In this document: positions 1-10,595 of the stretch, in pieces
How the letters are laid out: each line of letters opens with the position of its first letter
Numbering within the stretch: the first letter of the stretch is position 1
NCBI GenBank assembly: GCA_003427395.1
Contig: BFEA01000310.1
Location: 849,988-896,419, forward strand
Length of the DNA stretch: 46,432 nucleotides
Direction of reading: 5' to 3'
Origin: Chara braunii
Taxonomy: Eukaryota; Streptophyta; Charophyceae; Charales; Characeae
Translations under genes and position numbers: made by a program
Notes under the pieces: model-generated
Told to the model about the DNA's origin: nothing
Databases searched by the model: none
Seen by the model: only the letters and a program-made list of their open reading frames with translations

Positions 1-28
1 TTCTCTCTCTCTCCCTGCCCCTCTCATC

Positions 29-1773
29 ATGGCTACCCCACCTGTCTCTGCGACCCCTTCTTCCCCTGCCGATTCCGCCCCTCTCACCTCCTCGGCCTTC
101 TTTACCACCCTTCCTGATAAATTCTGCTATTTTTGCACGTGTATTATACGGGTTTATGGGGTGGACCGTCATCCTTTTGAGACCGGATTCGTTGAGTGGG
201 TGGACTCTGCCACGTGTGTCAATCGTACGCACTGTGGATGTGTTCGATACCGAACGAGTAGTAAGGTATGGAAGTGCCCTCTGTGTAGAACAGACAAACT
301 CCCCACCGAGGTTCGATTCGAGGCTGCTCGAACGGACGACCCTGAATATGACGAGAAATACCGACGAGCGGAGGTCTGGACATATAAAATTTTATTGGCT
401 AAATTGGCTGGTTTACCATTGGATCATCTCACTAAGCACGACAGACGTTGGGCTACCGAGAGATCCCGAGATTACCGATGGCTGGCGATGGATCAACGGT
501 CACCTAGAAATACGTAAGAATGACGGATCGGGTTTGTGGTTGACGGTTCTCCATCCATTCCAGAGATATGACTGGACCCGATCTACTGACGAAGAGCAGG
601 CCACTCACTTCGCGATACGTATCACTGAAGCAACTATAGATCAGAATCGATGGTTTTGCTCTAATATACGGGACGATGTCAGATACATGGTCGCCAACTG
701 TCTGATCTGTGCTGCGGACCGTGCCCCAATACGGGGACCAAACACGATAGTGCCGACGGAAGTAGAGCGTCCTTTCCAACGAGTCAGTATGGATACGACA
801 AATATCGATGTGCTACCTGGACCAAACCGTTGCGAATATTCCATCCTTTTAGTTTTAATAGATCACTTTTCCAAATACATCAAGGTCTACCCCTGCAAGA
901 CCCGTAAGGCCACAGAGATAGCCACGTATATCGATCGGTTCCTCTATACCCATCTAGATACGGAAGAGATTCTAACCGACAACGGGTCCGAATTCAAAGG
1001 CGAGGTAGAGGAATTGCTCGCGCGCTGAGGCATTACGCTTCGGCACGGCACCCCACGTTTCCCAGTCGAATGGGTTGGCCGAAAATGCCAATTGCATGAT
1101 AAAGACTGCCCTTCGTAGAAATTTAGCGGCGCATGACGCGCGTCCGTGGCCCGAGATCGTATACCCAATCGTCAGGATTCACCGGGCCACCCCTCATGAA
1201 TCCACGGGGTTCACCCCCTTTCAGCTTCGCACCAATAGTCTCCCATGTGTCGATTATCAGGGCAACTCGGAAATTGCCGGAGCAGGGGGTAGAGACATGC
1301 GTGCCACCCTTAAGGCTAAGGCCAAAAGGTACGCCGATTTGACGGAAAAGGCCGTCCCGAAGCTAGCCCGAAAGAGACAGAAAATGACTGATCTAGCCCA
1401 CGGGAGGCAAGTCCGTAGCTACGAGGCCCGAAACGGGAACGGCAATCCCCAACGTCAATATAAATTAGGGGACCTAGTGCAGGTACGTAAATGTGCACTC
1501 GATTGGAAACTCGGTCCCAAGTTCTCTGGATGTTTTCGCGTTGTCGAGCTCGGAACCAACGGTGCCAACACGGTGCGCACTGCGCCCGAGGCCAGCGCCA
1601 TCTATAGCTTTGTCCTCATTATCTGCCATACCTCTTACATCTGTCCCCTCCCTCCTTCTGATCTCCCTCCGTCTCCCTCATCTACAGCAGAAGAGGAAGG
1701 CGACAATCTAGCCCCCACCTCGTTCTCTCCTTCTTGTTCCCATCTCTCATCTTCTTCCCCGTCCTCGCCATGA
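29..1773 (+). pseudogene. PHD finger-integrase region of element A, frameshifted
   Basis: An ATG at 29 opens a Ser/Pro-rich leader followed by a Cys4-His-Cys3 finger: C33, C36, a third-ligand position occupied by Ser60, C63, H68, C71, then W81, C83 and C86. The W two residues before the seventh ligand is typical of PHD fingers. After a frameshift near 470-500 the integrase follows: an H2C2 zinc-binding module ending NCLIC, the first catalytic Asp in SMDTTNID and the second in TDNGSEF. A stop at 1026-1028 and another frameshift precede the segment beginning AENAN, whose Glu would be the third catalytic residue. The C-terminus has a GPF/Y-like module (KLGPKFSGCFRVVE). No chromodomain is seen. 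The frame ends at TGA 1771-1773, overlapping the next ATG. Integrase would join element cDNA to chromosomal DNA in the nucleus; a histone-reading role for the finger is inference. Confidence 0.85.
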
Positions 1774-2174
1774 GTTTCCTCACGGAGCAAGCCCTTGGCA
1801 ATCATCTGTTGCAGCCACGTGGCTATATCTTGTAGATCCGACAAGTTCGTCATCTGCGGCTCAGTCTTGATCTTCAAAGACTGGCGCATTTCTTCTCCAC
1901 CGAGGGTGTGTGTGCCGCCGCTGTGTTCCGATTCGCAGAAAGTCTGCAGGCAGTAGTATTGGCAGAGGTGGTGACAGTCAATCGGCGGGTGGCTCCAGGA
2001 ACGAGCCACGTCACCACGATCGCTGCTTTCAGCGGCAATATCGGCGCGGTCAGCCCGCTTAGGCATACCGCGACCCTGACCTCATTACGGGAGTGGTCGC
2101 AGCAGTTATCAGCTGATTGGCATCACCGTTTCGCGCGCCCCCGGGTACAACCTAGTCCCGACGTACGGGACTGA
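1770..2174 (+). pseudogene. accessory ORF-a of element A (unknown function)
   Basis: This ORF starts at the ATG whose last two bases form part of the TGA ending the integrase frame. It begins MSFLTEQALG and is interrupted by TAG at 1833-1835, then continues in the same frame to 2174. It aligns by eye with ORF-a of element B: shared landmarks are the MSF-TEQ start, AHFFST/AQFFST, VLAE, the GTSHV-TI segment, FSG-I, RHTA and SLREW. About 134 codons. I see no signal peptide, membrane segment or zinc motif. I do not recognise the family. Retention of the same order and start context in two diverged elements argues that it once encoded a protein. Confidence 0.6.
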
Positions 2175-2348
2175 CTTCGACGGGATCCACACCTCTACGC
2201 GCCAGCCGACAGTGGTCCTCCCCACACTCGTCCCCTTCCAACGCCCCCAATGAACCGCGCCGCCCCTCTCGCTCCTCTCTCCACCTTCGGCCTTCCCTCT
2301 CTTTTCCCCACCTTCTAGCAATCTGATCTTCATCCTCGTTTTTCCTTC

Positions 2349-3782
2349 TTGCTCGAGCCCCTTGCAGTCCCTCTCCTTGATCCCAGGCACTGGCGGCCGT
2401 GGCGCGAGACTTTTGTTGATCTGTCTGTGTGCTTGGCCAGAGTGACGGTGACGTGGACGGGGACCGACGAGCAGCAGGTGTCAATTGAGTACCTGGAGCT
2501 GCTGATTATCCAGGCTTGGAGGACTGACGTAGAGGGCGATCTTCTCGGTTTTCTTTTCGCATCGATGCAGCCGGGCCATTGCCAGCTAATTGTCCAGGAA
2601 CTCGTCATCCCGCTTGCGCAGCTGTCGACGACCTCTCTCTCGACATCGTTTCGCAAAGTGACGAGAGTCCGGCTCCGCACGTCCTTACTCGGACCTTGGC
2701 ACTGTATCTTCAGTGGACGGCGTGCTTGGAAGAACCAGGGAGTGAAAGCGCCCCGCCGTAACTGAAGCCAGACGGGATCATCAATCTTGCCTTCTATCCG
2801 AAGCAAGATACATCCGAGGAGGCGGTTGAAGAAGAAGAAGAAGAAGAAGAAGAAGAAGAAGGGGACGCCGAAGAAGAAACATCGGAGGAGGGGAGTTATA
2901 GTGAGCACAGTGAAGGGGAGCAGAGTGTAGAGGAGGAGGAGGAAGAAGACGACGAAGAGGAGGAAGCCGGATCAGGGTGGGAAGCCTTGCCGGAAGAAGC
3001 GGCGCGCACAGGCACTAAGGCGGAAGATCCTGAGGGGGCACGTAAGAGGGAAGAGATTGCCACCGGGAAGAGGCAGTTGGAGTTCGCCAGCGGGGCGAAC
3101 ATGCGCATCAACAATGACCCGACCCGAGATCCGGAGCCCCCCAAGCCCGAAGATGGCGACCCTGCGGCCACGACTCCGAGCGCCTCGCGACGGAGACGGA
3201 GCCGATCCTCCTCCCCCTCCACCTCCGCCCGTCCACCAGTTCGTCCACATACCGATGTGGGGGATCGGCCTTCGTCCCCGGTCATTATCCCGCCGTCCCC
3301 TTCATTACCTCACCTTCTGCCAGATCTCTACCCCTATCACCTTCACTCGCAACCCCTTCCCTCCCAATGCCTTCCGTCATTTCTAATCCACCCGCCTCGC
3401 CGTCACCGTCCATCCCCATCCTTCCCTTCAATGCGCAAATCCCGTCTTCTGTTTGCATGTCCTTTTGTTAAGTGCGGCGTGGGAACATAGCAACGCAGTA
3501 GAAGTCTACTGCGTGATCACAGGAACCATCCCCTCATGCCGCAACCACGAGCTATTTCGCGCGGCACTTTTTCGCACTTTCTCCACTCTCTACCCCGACT
3601 ACCTCGCCTCCCTCCCTCACAGCGGCGACCGATTTCCCCGCTTTCACCGGATCATCCGCTACAAGGAGCTTCCAGTGACAGTGGAAGGGATTGGCCGCTA
3701 TTTACCCCTACTTCCTCCCCACCCGCCCCGACGGCACCCCTCCATGTACAATGTCTACTTTCCCATTCCTACGCGGCGCTAA
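2349..3782 (+). pseudogene. accessory ORF-b of element A, acidic middle region, broken
   Basis: Three coding blocks match ORF-b of element B. The first, from about 2349, contains PRHW and the near-invariant LLIIQAWRT-VEGDLLGF segment. The second is a strongly acidic stretch (GAA repeats at about 2829-2860 encode poly-Glu) followed by an Arg/Ser-rich region. The third has LRPRS-SRRP, FRHF, VFCLHVLL-SAAW, EVYC-ITGTIP and TLYPDYLASLPHS. Frameshifts near 2600 and 3215 and in-frame stops at 2759-2761 and 3384-3386 break it; B has Tyr at the latter site. It occupies the position where some retroelements carry an envelope-like gene, but I see no transmembrane helix or signal peptide. Function is unknown. 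Confidence 0.6.
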
Positions 3783-5238
3783 TACCCGCCACGTGTCACG
3801 ACGGCTGCGCATCCCACCCTCTTCTTGTCAATAACCGTTCTGAGGGTTCAGGATGACGGTAAGTGGCATAGGGAAGGCTCTCCGTGGCGATCGGTTGGAG
3901 AGATCGACACGTGTCCCCCGAGCGGCACGAATCAGCAGTTTCACGAAGATCACGCCATTGACGATGACGTCAACACATGCTCTGATTCGACGGATTGCGC
4001 TGGACTGGGAGTGCAGAGCACATGGAGACCAGATGGACCATGATGGTGCCACCTGGACGATCTCCGAAGTTTGAAGGGCAGGGGGTTGCATATGAAAGGA
4101 CTGCAGAGGATGGGATCCGAAATAGCACGAAGCCGGCATGCATCACGGAGATCTTGCCAAGGATGTTGTTGCCAACCCACATCACGGCTCAGTTTTCTCT
4201 GTTGATCTAAGTTTCTCCTCTTCCTGCTTCTTCGTCTCCTCTTCCTGCTTCTTCGTCTCTTCTCACTTCCTTTGTTCGAGGTTTCATGCAATCAGGAGAT
4301 CGCATAGTTTTGTAACCCCCTGCGCGTCATACATGTGACGATCGACTTCCCGACCCCGTGCTATCTTCCGTACCCCTTGCCTCAATTTCCTCTTTTGTAT
4401 CATACTGACCCAACAAAGCCCCCGTCGCTTTTTCTTGATTTCAGGTGCTTTGTTAAGGCCCCCATTTTTCGGAAGTTCCATTGATTCTTGGAATTCTGGT
4501 TTTTGTAATTCGGGGAATGCATGGGAAATTGCGCGCACCTTAGCTAGCACACAAGGAATCGGGCTCGACAGTTAGGAATTCCGAAATAAGCGGAACCCGA
4601 CGTGTCCTTTTTTGTGTGCATGAATGTTCTTGGTCACGTTGGAGAAAACTCTAGGAATTTTGTGAGAATACGGATAGGCATAGGACTTTCTTTTCCCGTG
4701 TCGACTTTCGCGCGCGGATATGGCGATTTCAATTTTTGAACTAGTTTAGGACGAAGGCAAGCTGTAACTCTTTTGGTGCCTTTTTCTTTTGTACTCGGCG
4801 CCGCGCGTGCGAGCTTCCTCCTCCTTACTTCCCGCGTCATTCTTCCCCCGTGCTCTCTCTCTCTCTCTCTCTCTCTCCCTTCCCCCCTCCTCTCCTTCTC
4901 CTATCGCAACCGTTTTCCCTCTTTCTTCTCTTTGCACGCCAGTTTTCCTTTCTTGATCATCTGAATCTTGGACCCGTCTCGCGCTGCTTCTCGCGCCTCT
5001 TTCCTTCTCGCTCTTCAACCTTGGCTCGCAAAGCCCGGTTGATCCTTCGATTACCCCCGCTCACCAATCAGACGCGTTGAGTAAGAGGAACTTCCTATCC
5101 CGCGATGAATCTGATTGGTCGAACATTGGGTTCCAAAGGATCAACATGGCTTCCCTTCGAGACCCCTCGCTGAATCTTCTCCTCCTACACCTCGATTTCC
5201 CCCCTGTCTTCTCCCCCGTCTGTCTTCCTTCTCGCAAC

Positions 5239-5245
5239 TATAAAT
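5239..5245 (+). promoter_or_regulatory. TATA box of LTR A
   Basis: TATAAAT lies in the context CGCAACTATAAATTCCGCAA. The decayed LTR at 37975-39190 has nearly the same context with TATAAAA at 38726, and both LTRs of B have TATAAATTTCGGC at the comparable place. It is the likely start of element transcription; the start site itself is not determinable here. Confidence 0.6.
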
Positions 5246-6240
5246 TCCGCAAGCGCGCCCGCAAATCTCTCTTACGTTTTCAACTCCCCAGCCAACTTCC
5301 GGGAAGCAGTGGCTAGGTGATGCGTTTGGTGCGAGTCGAAAAGTCTCGACGGGCTGACTGTAGATTGGCCGGTTGCGTGCTTGATCGCCACGACGGACTG
5401 TGGGATCTGGGCGAGCCGCGTCGAGCTTGCGTCAGCGGGGTGACGATCGCAGCGGCGAAAGTTAGCACACGACGGTCGGGATCGTCGGTGCGGGTATGAG
5501 GATCGGTAATTGGAGTTGAGTGGATGATTGGCCCATGGCCATACTGGAATTTCATGGCGAATGTGCCTTCATTGTTGCGGATCATTTTTCGTTGATGTGA
5601 GTTCATGGCTGTAAAGCCGAACGTTACCTTGTCGGATTCCAGTGTCCCCTGTCTAGACATTTCTCGCCCATCTCTTCCCTCTCTCTCCCTTATCTGAATG
5701 ACGATGTGTTATGAGTCTGTCCCTCCTGTGAACAGAAGTGAACCCCACCGTTCACAAGACAAGATGGTCGAGTTCCTTTGCATCCGGGGATTACGTGTAT
5801 ACAATCCCCCGATTTATTTCTAATTTGTGCACTACTGTCATTTTCGCACCTTCCACAGTGGATGTATGCATAAAAATGCTTGTATGAGAATTTTGCGTTG
5901 ATAAGAGCTCGACGAGATCTTGTTCAAGAATGCAAGAGTGTTTAGATCTGTCGTTCTGAATGCACTGCGCATGCCATCTGCCTTACACTGCACGACAGCT
6001 GCAGCCAGTCTGCGAGGCAGCCTCGAAAGAGCAAGGTGCCTCGGATTTACGACGATCAGGCCTGCTGAACCTGAATCGCGGGTTGGTCCCTCGAAACTTT
6101 AACCCGATTCCTGCATGGTTGTACGAGCTCTGTAACATGCTTCTCTCGTGTTGAAAGGAAATAAAATGTTAGTTGGTTTTTACGATTATGCTTTTTGATG
6201 ACGTCTCGGGGTTTTCGCAAACTTATTTTGATTGATTGAT

Positions 6241-6780
6241 ATGTCGAATGACAGTCGTACCTCGATCGGGCGCCAACCTCCCGTGCCTCCCACGCCAACG
6301 CGCCCCTTCCCTTACAACGAGGAAAGGACACGTGTTTGTGAGTGGGACGTACGAGAAGCTGTTGCACGGATCGGCGGACGATATTATTTCCCTCTCGAAA
6401 ATCGTTGTTCTGGTTTCGTGGACGAGGACTTTGTCATTATCAATACGCACTTCCCGCCTTACTCAGTATTGTTGCAATTTAACGAGCTGATCGTCATTCC
6501 GTGGACGGCAGTGGCGCCCCATTGGCCTCGAACCCTGTGCACTGAGTGCCAGCGTTTCGACCGCTACGAATCAAAGGGCTTCCACTACCGAATACGGAGT
6601 GAAGACGAGCACAAGGAAAGAGCCACACGGCTGAGACCCTCCACGTCGGACTCGGAACTAACCAACGAGCGACGTTGGGACTTGATACGGAAACGAGACA
6701 CGCGGAGTGTACCAAAGCCCTTTCATTCTAAACGAAGAGCCGTAGCGCGGTGGGAAGTTCGACAATACTTTTTGGATTGA
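6241..6780 (+). CDS. LTR-encoded ORF of element A (179 aa, unknown function)
   Basis: This ORF is open, lies wholly inside the LTR and runs in the sense direction about 1 kb downstream of the TATA box. I chose the ATG at 6241 (MSND...) rather than 6232 because the B homologue starts MSY at the corresponding place. The central part matches the B protein: FVIINTHFPPY..LL (B: FVVIATNFPPF..LL), then L-V-W, then APHWP..C..C (B: APYWP..C..C). The C-terminal third is basic and differs. A single CxxC is visible, which is insufficient for a classical zinc site. No membrane segment or signal peptide is evident. The family is not recognised. Conservation in an otherwise diverged LTR supports real coding. 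Confidence 0.6.
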   Translation: MSNDSRTSIGRQPPVPPTPTRPFPYNEERTRVCEWDVREAVARIGGRYYFPLENRCSGFVDEDFVIINTHFPPYSVLLQFNELIVIPWTAVAPHWPRTLCTECQRFDRYESKGFHYRIRSEDEHKERATRLRPSTSDSELTNERRWDLIRKRDTRSVPKPFHSKRRAVARWEVRQYFLD

Positions 6781-7094
6781 ATTTGGCTTTTTCTCTTTTC
6801 GCGCTGTGCCCGCGCGCGCATTCTGCGACGCGCGAAAGCAACCGACTTACTTCATCGGACCAACACGGGGGATTTCAGTTCTGTCTGTGTCCCCACACTC
6901 AATTTAAAAAAATCCTTGGCACACCCCATCTTGCTGTTTTCCCGGGCCTTTTTTCCGCACCGTTAGCACTCTGAACGAAAGACAGCACAGGGCGTGAGGT
7001 TGCGCGTCACATAGCAACCAAAAACTGTACTATTTAACTTATCCACATCTGAGGTTCTTATTTTGTTGTTTTAAAATTTGTAGTATTTTACTTA

Positions 7095-7841
7095 GGGCCT
7101 AGTTGCACTACTCTCCATCCTTCACAATTCATTGCGGATGTGTGGAAAGTAAACAAAACTGGAATCGTGTAGAACTGGAGGCCTGGTTGCACTTACTCGC
7201 CACTATATGTCTTCTACAGAAAAGTCTGAAAAATTTGTCTGCCTTATGTCCACTGGTGAAGCTGTGCACTCCCCAGGAAGTTGTTTTGCGGAGAGTTCAC
7301 AGGCTCACATCCGTGCACTCCCCAGAAAGTTGTTTTGTGGAGAGGTCACGAGGACAACCCTCCACAAAATAGAAGTTGAGAGTCGGGAACTCGCCGCACT
7401 CTGGGTCTCGCTCCACTACTATCTGCTGTAAGATTTCGGATAGTCACCATACGATCCCATATAGTTCCCAGCCTGCAGAAGTCGTTACTCGGAGGGTGGT
7501 CAAAGGAGGTCGCCATTCTACAGCAAAATCGTATGGAGCAGGCGTCTGGGTCGACAAATTGCTGTCTTGTAGTGCTTTGTAGTGAACTCGTGAAATTGAG
7601 AATCGCATAGCAGATGTAGCGACGCCAGGTTTTATACGTTTTTTTTTAGCTCCGACAGCTATACGGCTGCTATACGAAACCGTACAGCAGATAGTAGTTT
7701 GGACGAGACACTCTGTGGAGGATAGGAAAAGGAAACTCGGCAAACTTTCTAAGAGGTTTCCTCACACCAAGTTTGGCGAGTAAGTGCAACCAGGCACCTA
7801 CGCGCCAAACTTGGCTTATGGAGGGTAGTGCAACCAGGCCC
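7095..7841. mobile_element. Tourist/PIF-Harbinger-like MITE with nested inverted repeats
   Basis: Ends GGGCCTAGTTGCACTAC and its inverted counterpart GTAGTGCAACCAGGCCC are flanked by TTA on both sides (7092-7094 and 7842-7844). A GGCC-starting TIR with a TTA duplication is typical of PIF/Harbinger Tourist MITEs. A second, related inverted repeat lies inside: GGCCTGGTTGCACTTACTCGCC at about 7180 and its complement ending near 7795. The structure is therefore an element within an element or a doubled terminus. Two copies of a CTCCCCAG-AAGTTGTTTTG-GGAGAG unit occur at about 7268 and 7318. No transposase ORF is present. Confidence 0.75.
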
Positions 7842-7844
7842 TTA

Positions 7845-8422
7845 TCCACATCCACCCGAGTTCGAACTCAGGTCTATATTTCAACAGTTCAGGGGTGCAT
7901 AGGTCATCCCCACACCACTATCAAAATGTGCAAAAATGAGAATGAACTTCCCCCTAGAACGTGGCCAGATGCACCTACCACATTTTTGTCTTTTTCAGAT
8001 TTCCAGAGTGGTGTGTGGGGAGGCCCATAGGCCAGTTGGTCTTGTGGGCGTTTGCAGTGCTCAACAGATCTGCAAAAAAAAGAGAGACTTTTTTTTCTTT
8101 TTTTTTCCACTCCCACTGCCGCCGAAAACCATTGGGCCCTGTGAGTTAGGGCGGGGTTGTACGGAGCGGCAACCCCAATCCCGCCATTTGGAAGCGGCAA
8201 CTTTGCCGATTGTTTGTGCTCAGAAGAATTCATCAAAATGTCTGAAAATTTGAGGGTTTGTAGATTAGGTCTTGAGCTTTTAACCAAAAATATAAGAAAA
8301 ATAAAATAAAATCACTTTGACCATGAAATATTCGCCGCGCCAATTTGGTGCATTTCCAATTTTTGCCGCAGATTCCATTTTTGAGGCCCGCCCGGTTTTC
8401 CACTCTGTACTACCGGTACCTG
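7845..8422. other. Non-coding stretch, no feature recognised
   Basis: I see no supported gene, only homopolymer runs such as the T-rich block at about 8088-8107. Open frames here are short and low in complexity. Confidence 0.5.
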
Positions 8423-8946
8423 TCTTCTCTTATCTATCTCATCTTCTTGGTAGTACGCATCTATCTTATCCTCTCACTAGTCTATGTATAGCATGGGGGA
8501 ACACCAACCAACCCGGATCTCTCCCCACTCGTCTATGTATAGCTGGGCAAGCTTGGTGTTCTACCAGCTAGAGATAACCCGCTGGCCCCCTAAGCCAGCA
8601 TTGGTAGGACCTTGGCTGATGTTGTTGGCTGCTATCTAGCGACAATATTGACCATTAGACACCGCCGTGTGGGGTTTGGGGGGTGGGTAGGGGGAGGTGC
8701 AGTGACTGGCCATCGCTCGGCGCTAGCACCGCCGATTTCCCCCATTGGCAATGCCTGCCCACCCCTCATCAGTGTGATGAGGGACTGGTACAGCCCTGGT
8801 CTCGCACCAGATCTGTGGTACCAACCTACCCCGTGGGCTGGGGAGAGATCCGGGTTGGTTGGTGTTCCTCCATACTATACATAGACTAGTGAGAGGATGA
8901 GATAGATGCTTACTATCAAGAAAGACGAAATAGATGAGAGAAGAAT
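8423..8946. mobile_element. Foldback/MITE-like element with about 105 bp arms
   Basis: The left arm 8423-8526 and right arm 8840-8946 are imperfect inverted copies. Both contain CTCACTAGTCTATGTATAG (or its complement) and a stretch around ACACCAACCAACCCGGATC. The arms enclose about 310 bp of non-coding DNA. A second short copy of GTCTATGTATAG lies at about 8530. I could not identify a target duplication, so the superfamily is unknown. Confidence 0.65.
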
Positions 8947-10519
8947 ATAGCTTACTTGAAAAAAAAAATAAAAATCACGAGTGCATCTTCAGGTCCTTGA
9001 GATGCATCAGTTTCTATTCATAGGAAGGGATGCAATCTTGCCACTTTATTCGGGAATATGCATTTGAGCTTCTTTGGTTCAGAAAGTGGTGTTAGTGGTT
9101 CAGCGAGGTGAAGTTTCCTTTACTTTCTTTCTATGGGGGGTACCCCACCGGGACTATCACAAGGCTGTGTAGATGTTGTATTGGGGGTCCCGCCCGTCGA
9201 GGGTCCTCCTGGCTGTGCTTACCACGCACACAGTTGGGAGGGGTTTGTCACTGAGGGACTGGGTACGATTGGGAGTCTCCTGGCTTGAAATGCCCCCGCT
9301 CAACCCTGGGTGTGCGGTGGGAGTGTGATGAAGGGGTGGACCCCACAGGAAAAAGGATGGGAAAACCATCCGGCCAAAACAAATGGGCAAAAAATTTTGG
9401 AAAGCTGGAAAGCAGTTTTGCGGGGACCCCACAGCGGAGGACCAAATGCGTGTGGGAAACCTTTTGGAAATCAGTCGAGCCAATCGTTGCCCGTCTCGGT
9501 CGGCACTCATTTGTTTTGTTTTTGTTTTCTTTGTTTTTCCTTTTAAATTTGTGGCACTCTTGGTTGCTGGCTCCCATGAGTCTTTTCGGAGACTTTTCCA
9601 GAACGACACACCCTCCCCCTTACCCTCTAGTGTTGGCCCAAAATTGCGGCGAGTAAGCCTCCCGTGAGACTTTTCCAAGCTGCGGACTATGTGAAAACTC
9701 AAAACTATGCTTTTCCGAGCCGCAATCTTCGGTCTGTGGGGTCCCAGAAAACTGTTTGCGGGAGAAATTTCACCTTTCCATGGACATCTGCTGCAGGCTG
9801 TGGATCCTGTAAACAGTTTTGCGGCAAAGTTTTTCCTTTCCACGGTCCTGTGGGGTCCAACTCTAAAGCACTGTCCGCCACGGTAGAGCCTGCCTATACC
9901 TCAGCTTGCACAACCTTTCTATGAAAAGAAAAGAAAAAAGTTGCAAACCTTTTTTTTTGGGTGTAACTTCGGCGCAGTCACGAAAACAGTTTGTAATTTC
10001 ACTTCAGGCAATCCCGCGAATACAACACACCCCCACGCGACCCCACCGGACCCAAAACGTACGTCATATACATTCAGCATTACCGGCCCTTTTGCCTCAA
10101 GTGCAATTACAAACTCAAACCCTGACTGCGCCGTAGTTTTCACTTTTTTTTTTTTTTTAACGGCCAACCAATTCAATTACCTGTCGAATCTGGACAGGAT
10201 GGTCTTACAGGTCTTTTTTATTGTCATTATAGTATTACGAGGAACCCCATAGCAGCCACATCCGTGCTCAAGCCTCCAACGAGGGAACATGCGGGAGATG
10301 CACCCACCAGCAGGTGCGATACCTGCTACAGTAGGTGGGCTATACCGGCCAGGGGTCAGCCGGTAGCATCAGGACCGAGCTTCTTCGATGGGCCAGTCAC
10401 TGTGCCTCCCCTCCGGTCCCCTCTCCCTATGAGCATCAGCAGTCACTACTCAATGCCACTCGGGGGGACCAACGGCATATCTCTAGGTGGCGGGCGCCAA
10501 GCTTGCCCCGGAATGTACA
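8947..10519. other. Non-coding mosaic with recurrent GTGGGGTCC motifs
   Basis: There is no convincing gene. Between about 9330 and 9870 the motif GGACCCCAC and its complement recur at about 9339, 9424, 9737 and 9850. Each lies close to CAGTTTTGCGG-like sequence or its complement, suggesting a decayed inverted-repeat element. Boundaries were not found. Frames in this stretch have no recognisable protein motifs. Confidence 0.4.
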
Positions 10520-10595
10520 TGGGCCAATGGGGATTGAACCCAAGACCTCCTGAATGCCACTTGCGTGCCTTACCAACTGAGCTAGGCCGCCGGAT
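10520..10595 (-). repeat. tRNA-derived SINE head, minus strand
   Basis: On the minus strand the sequence reads GGCCTAGCTCAGTTGGTAAG (A box) and, after a spacer, GGGTTCAATCCCC (B box), the internal promoter pair of tRNA-type RNA polymerase III genes. The segment GCAAGTGGCATTCAGGAGGT between the boxes is shared with the plus-strand copy at 37470-37532, which defines a dispersed family. The downstream SINE body, if present, would lie leftward to about 10260; I could not define its end. Confidence 0.6.

Larger units (their letters stand above)
1..7011 (+). mobile_element. Ty3/Gypsy-like LTR retrotransposon A, 3' half
   Basis: The window opens inside this element, so its 5' LTR, gag, protease and RT are not visible. 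In order it contains a PHD finger-integrase region, accessory ORF-a, accessory ORF-b and a complete 3' LTR. The same order recurs in element B, which defines the two as one family. Integrase lying last in pol is the Ty3/Gypsy arrangement. All internal ORFs carry stops or frameshifts, so this copy is inactive. The right end is set by CGTCACA at 7005-7011, the inverted counterpart of TGTGACG at the LTR start. Confidence 0.85.
4334..7011 (+). repeat. 3' LTR of element A (2678 bp)
   Basis: The boundaries are TGTGACG at 4334 and CGTCACA ending at 7011. The same termini bound the LTRs of B, where they are confirmed by flanking sequence. This LTR diverges strongly from B but shares the termini, a TATA box, the LTR-encoded ORF and the tail containing ATCCTTGGCACA. 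A CT-rich tract lies at about 4850-4880. The matching 5' LTR is outside the window, so its target duplication cannot be checked. Confidence 0.8.

Noticed and set aside
2330-2908. Minus-strand frame of 192 codons with a poly-Phe stretch
   Set aside because: It is the reverse of the GAA-repeat poly-Glu segment of ORF-b. The plus-strand frame is conserved in element B and the minus-strand one is not.
9157-9843. Minus-strand frame of 228 codons
   Set aside because: It has no recognisable domain and overlaps inverted GTGGGGTCC repeats. Composition and lack of motifs suggest chance.
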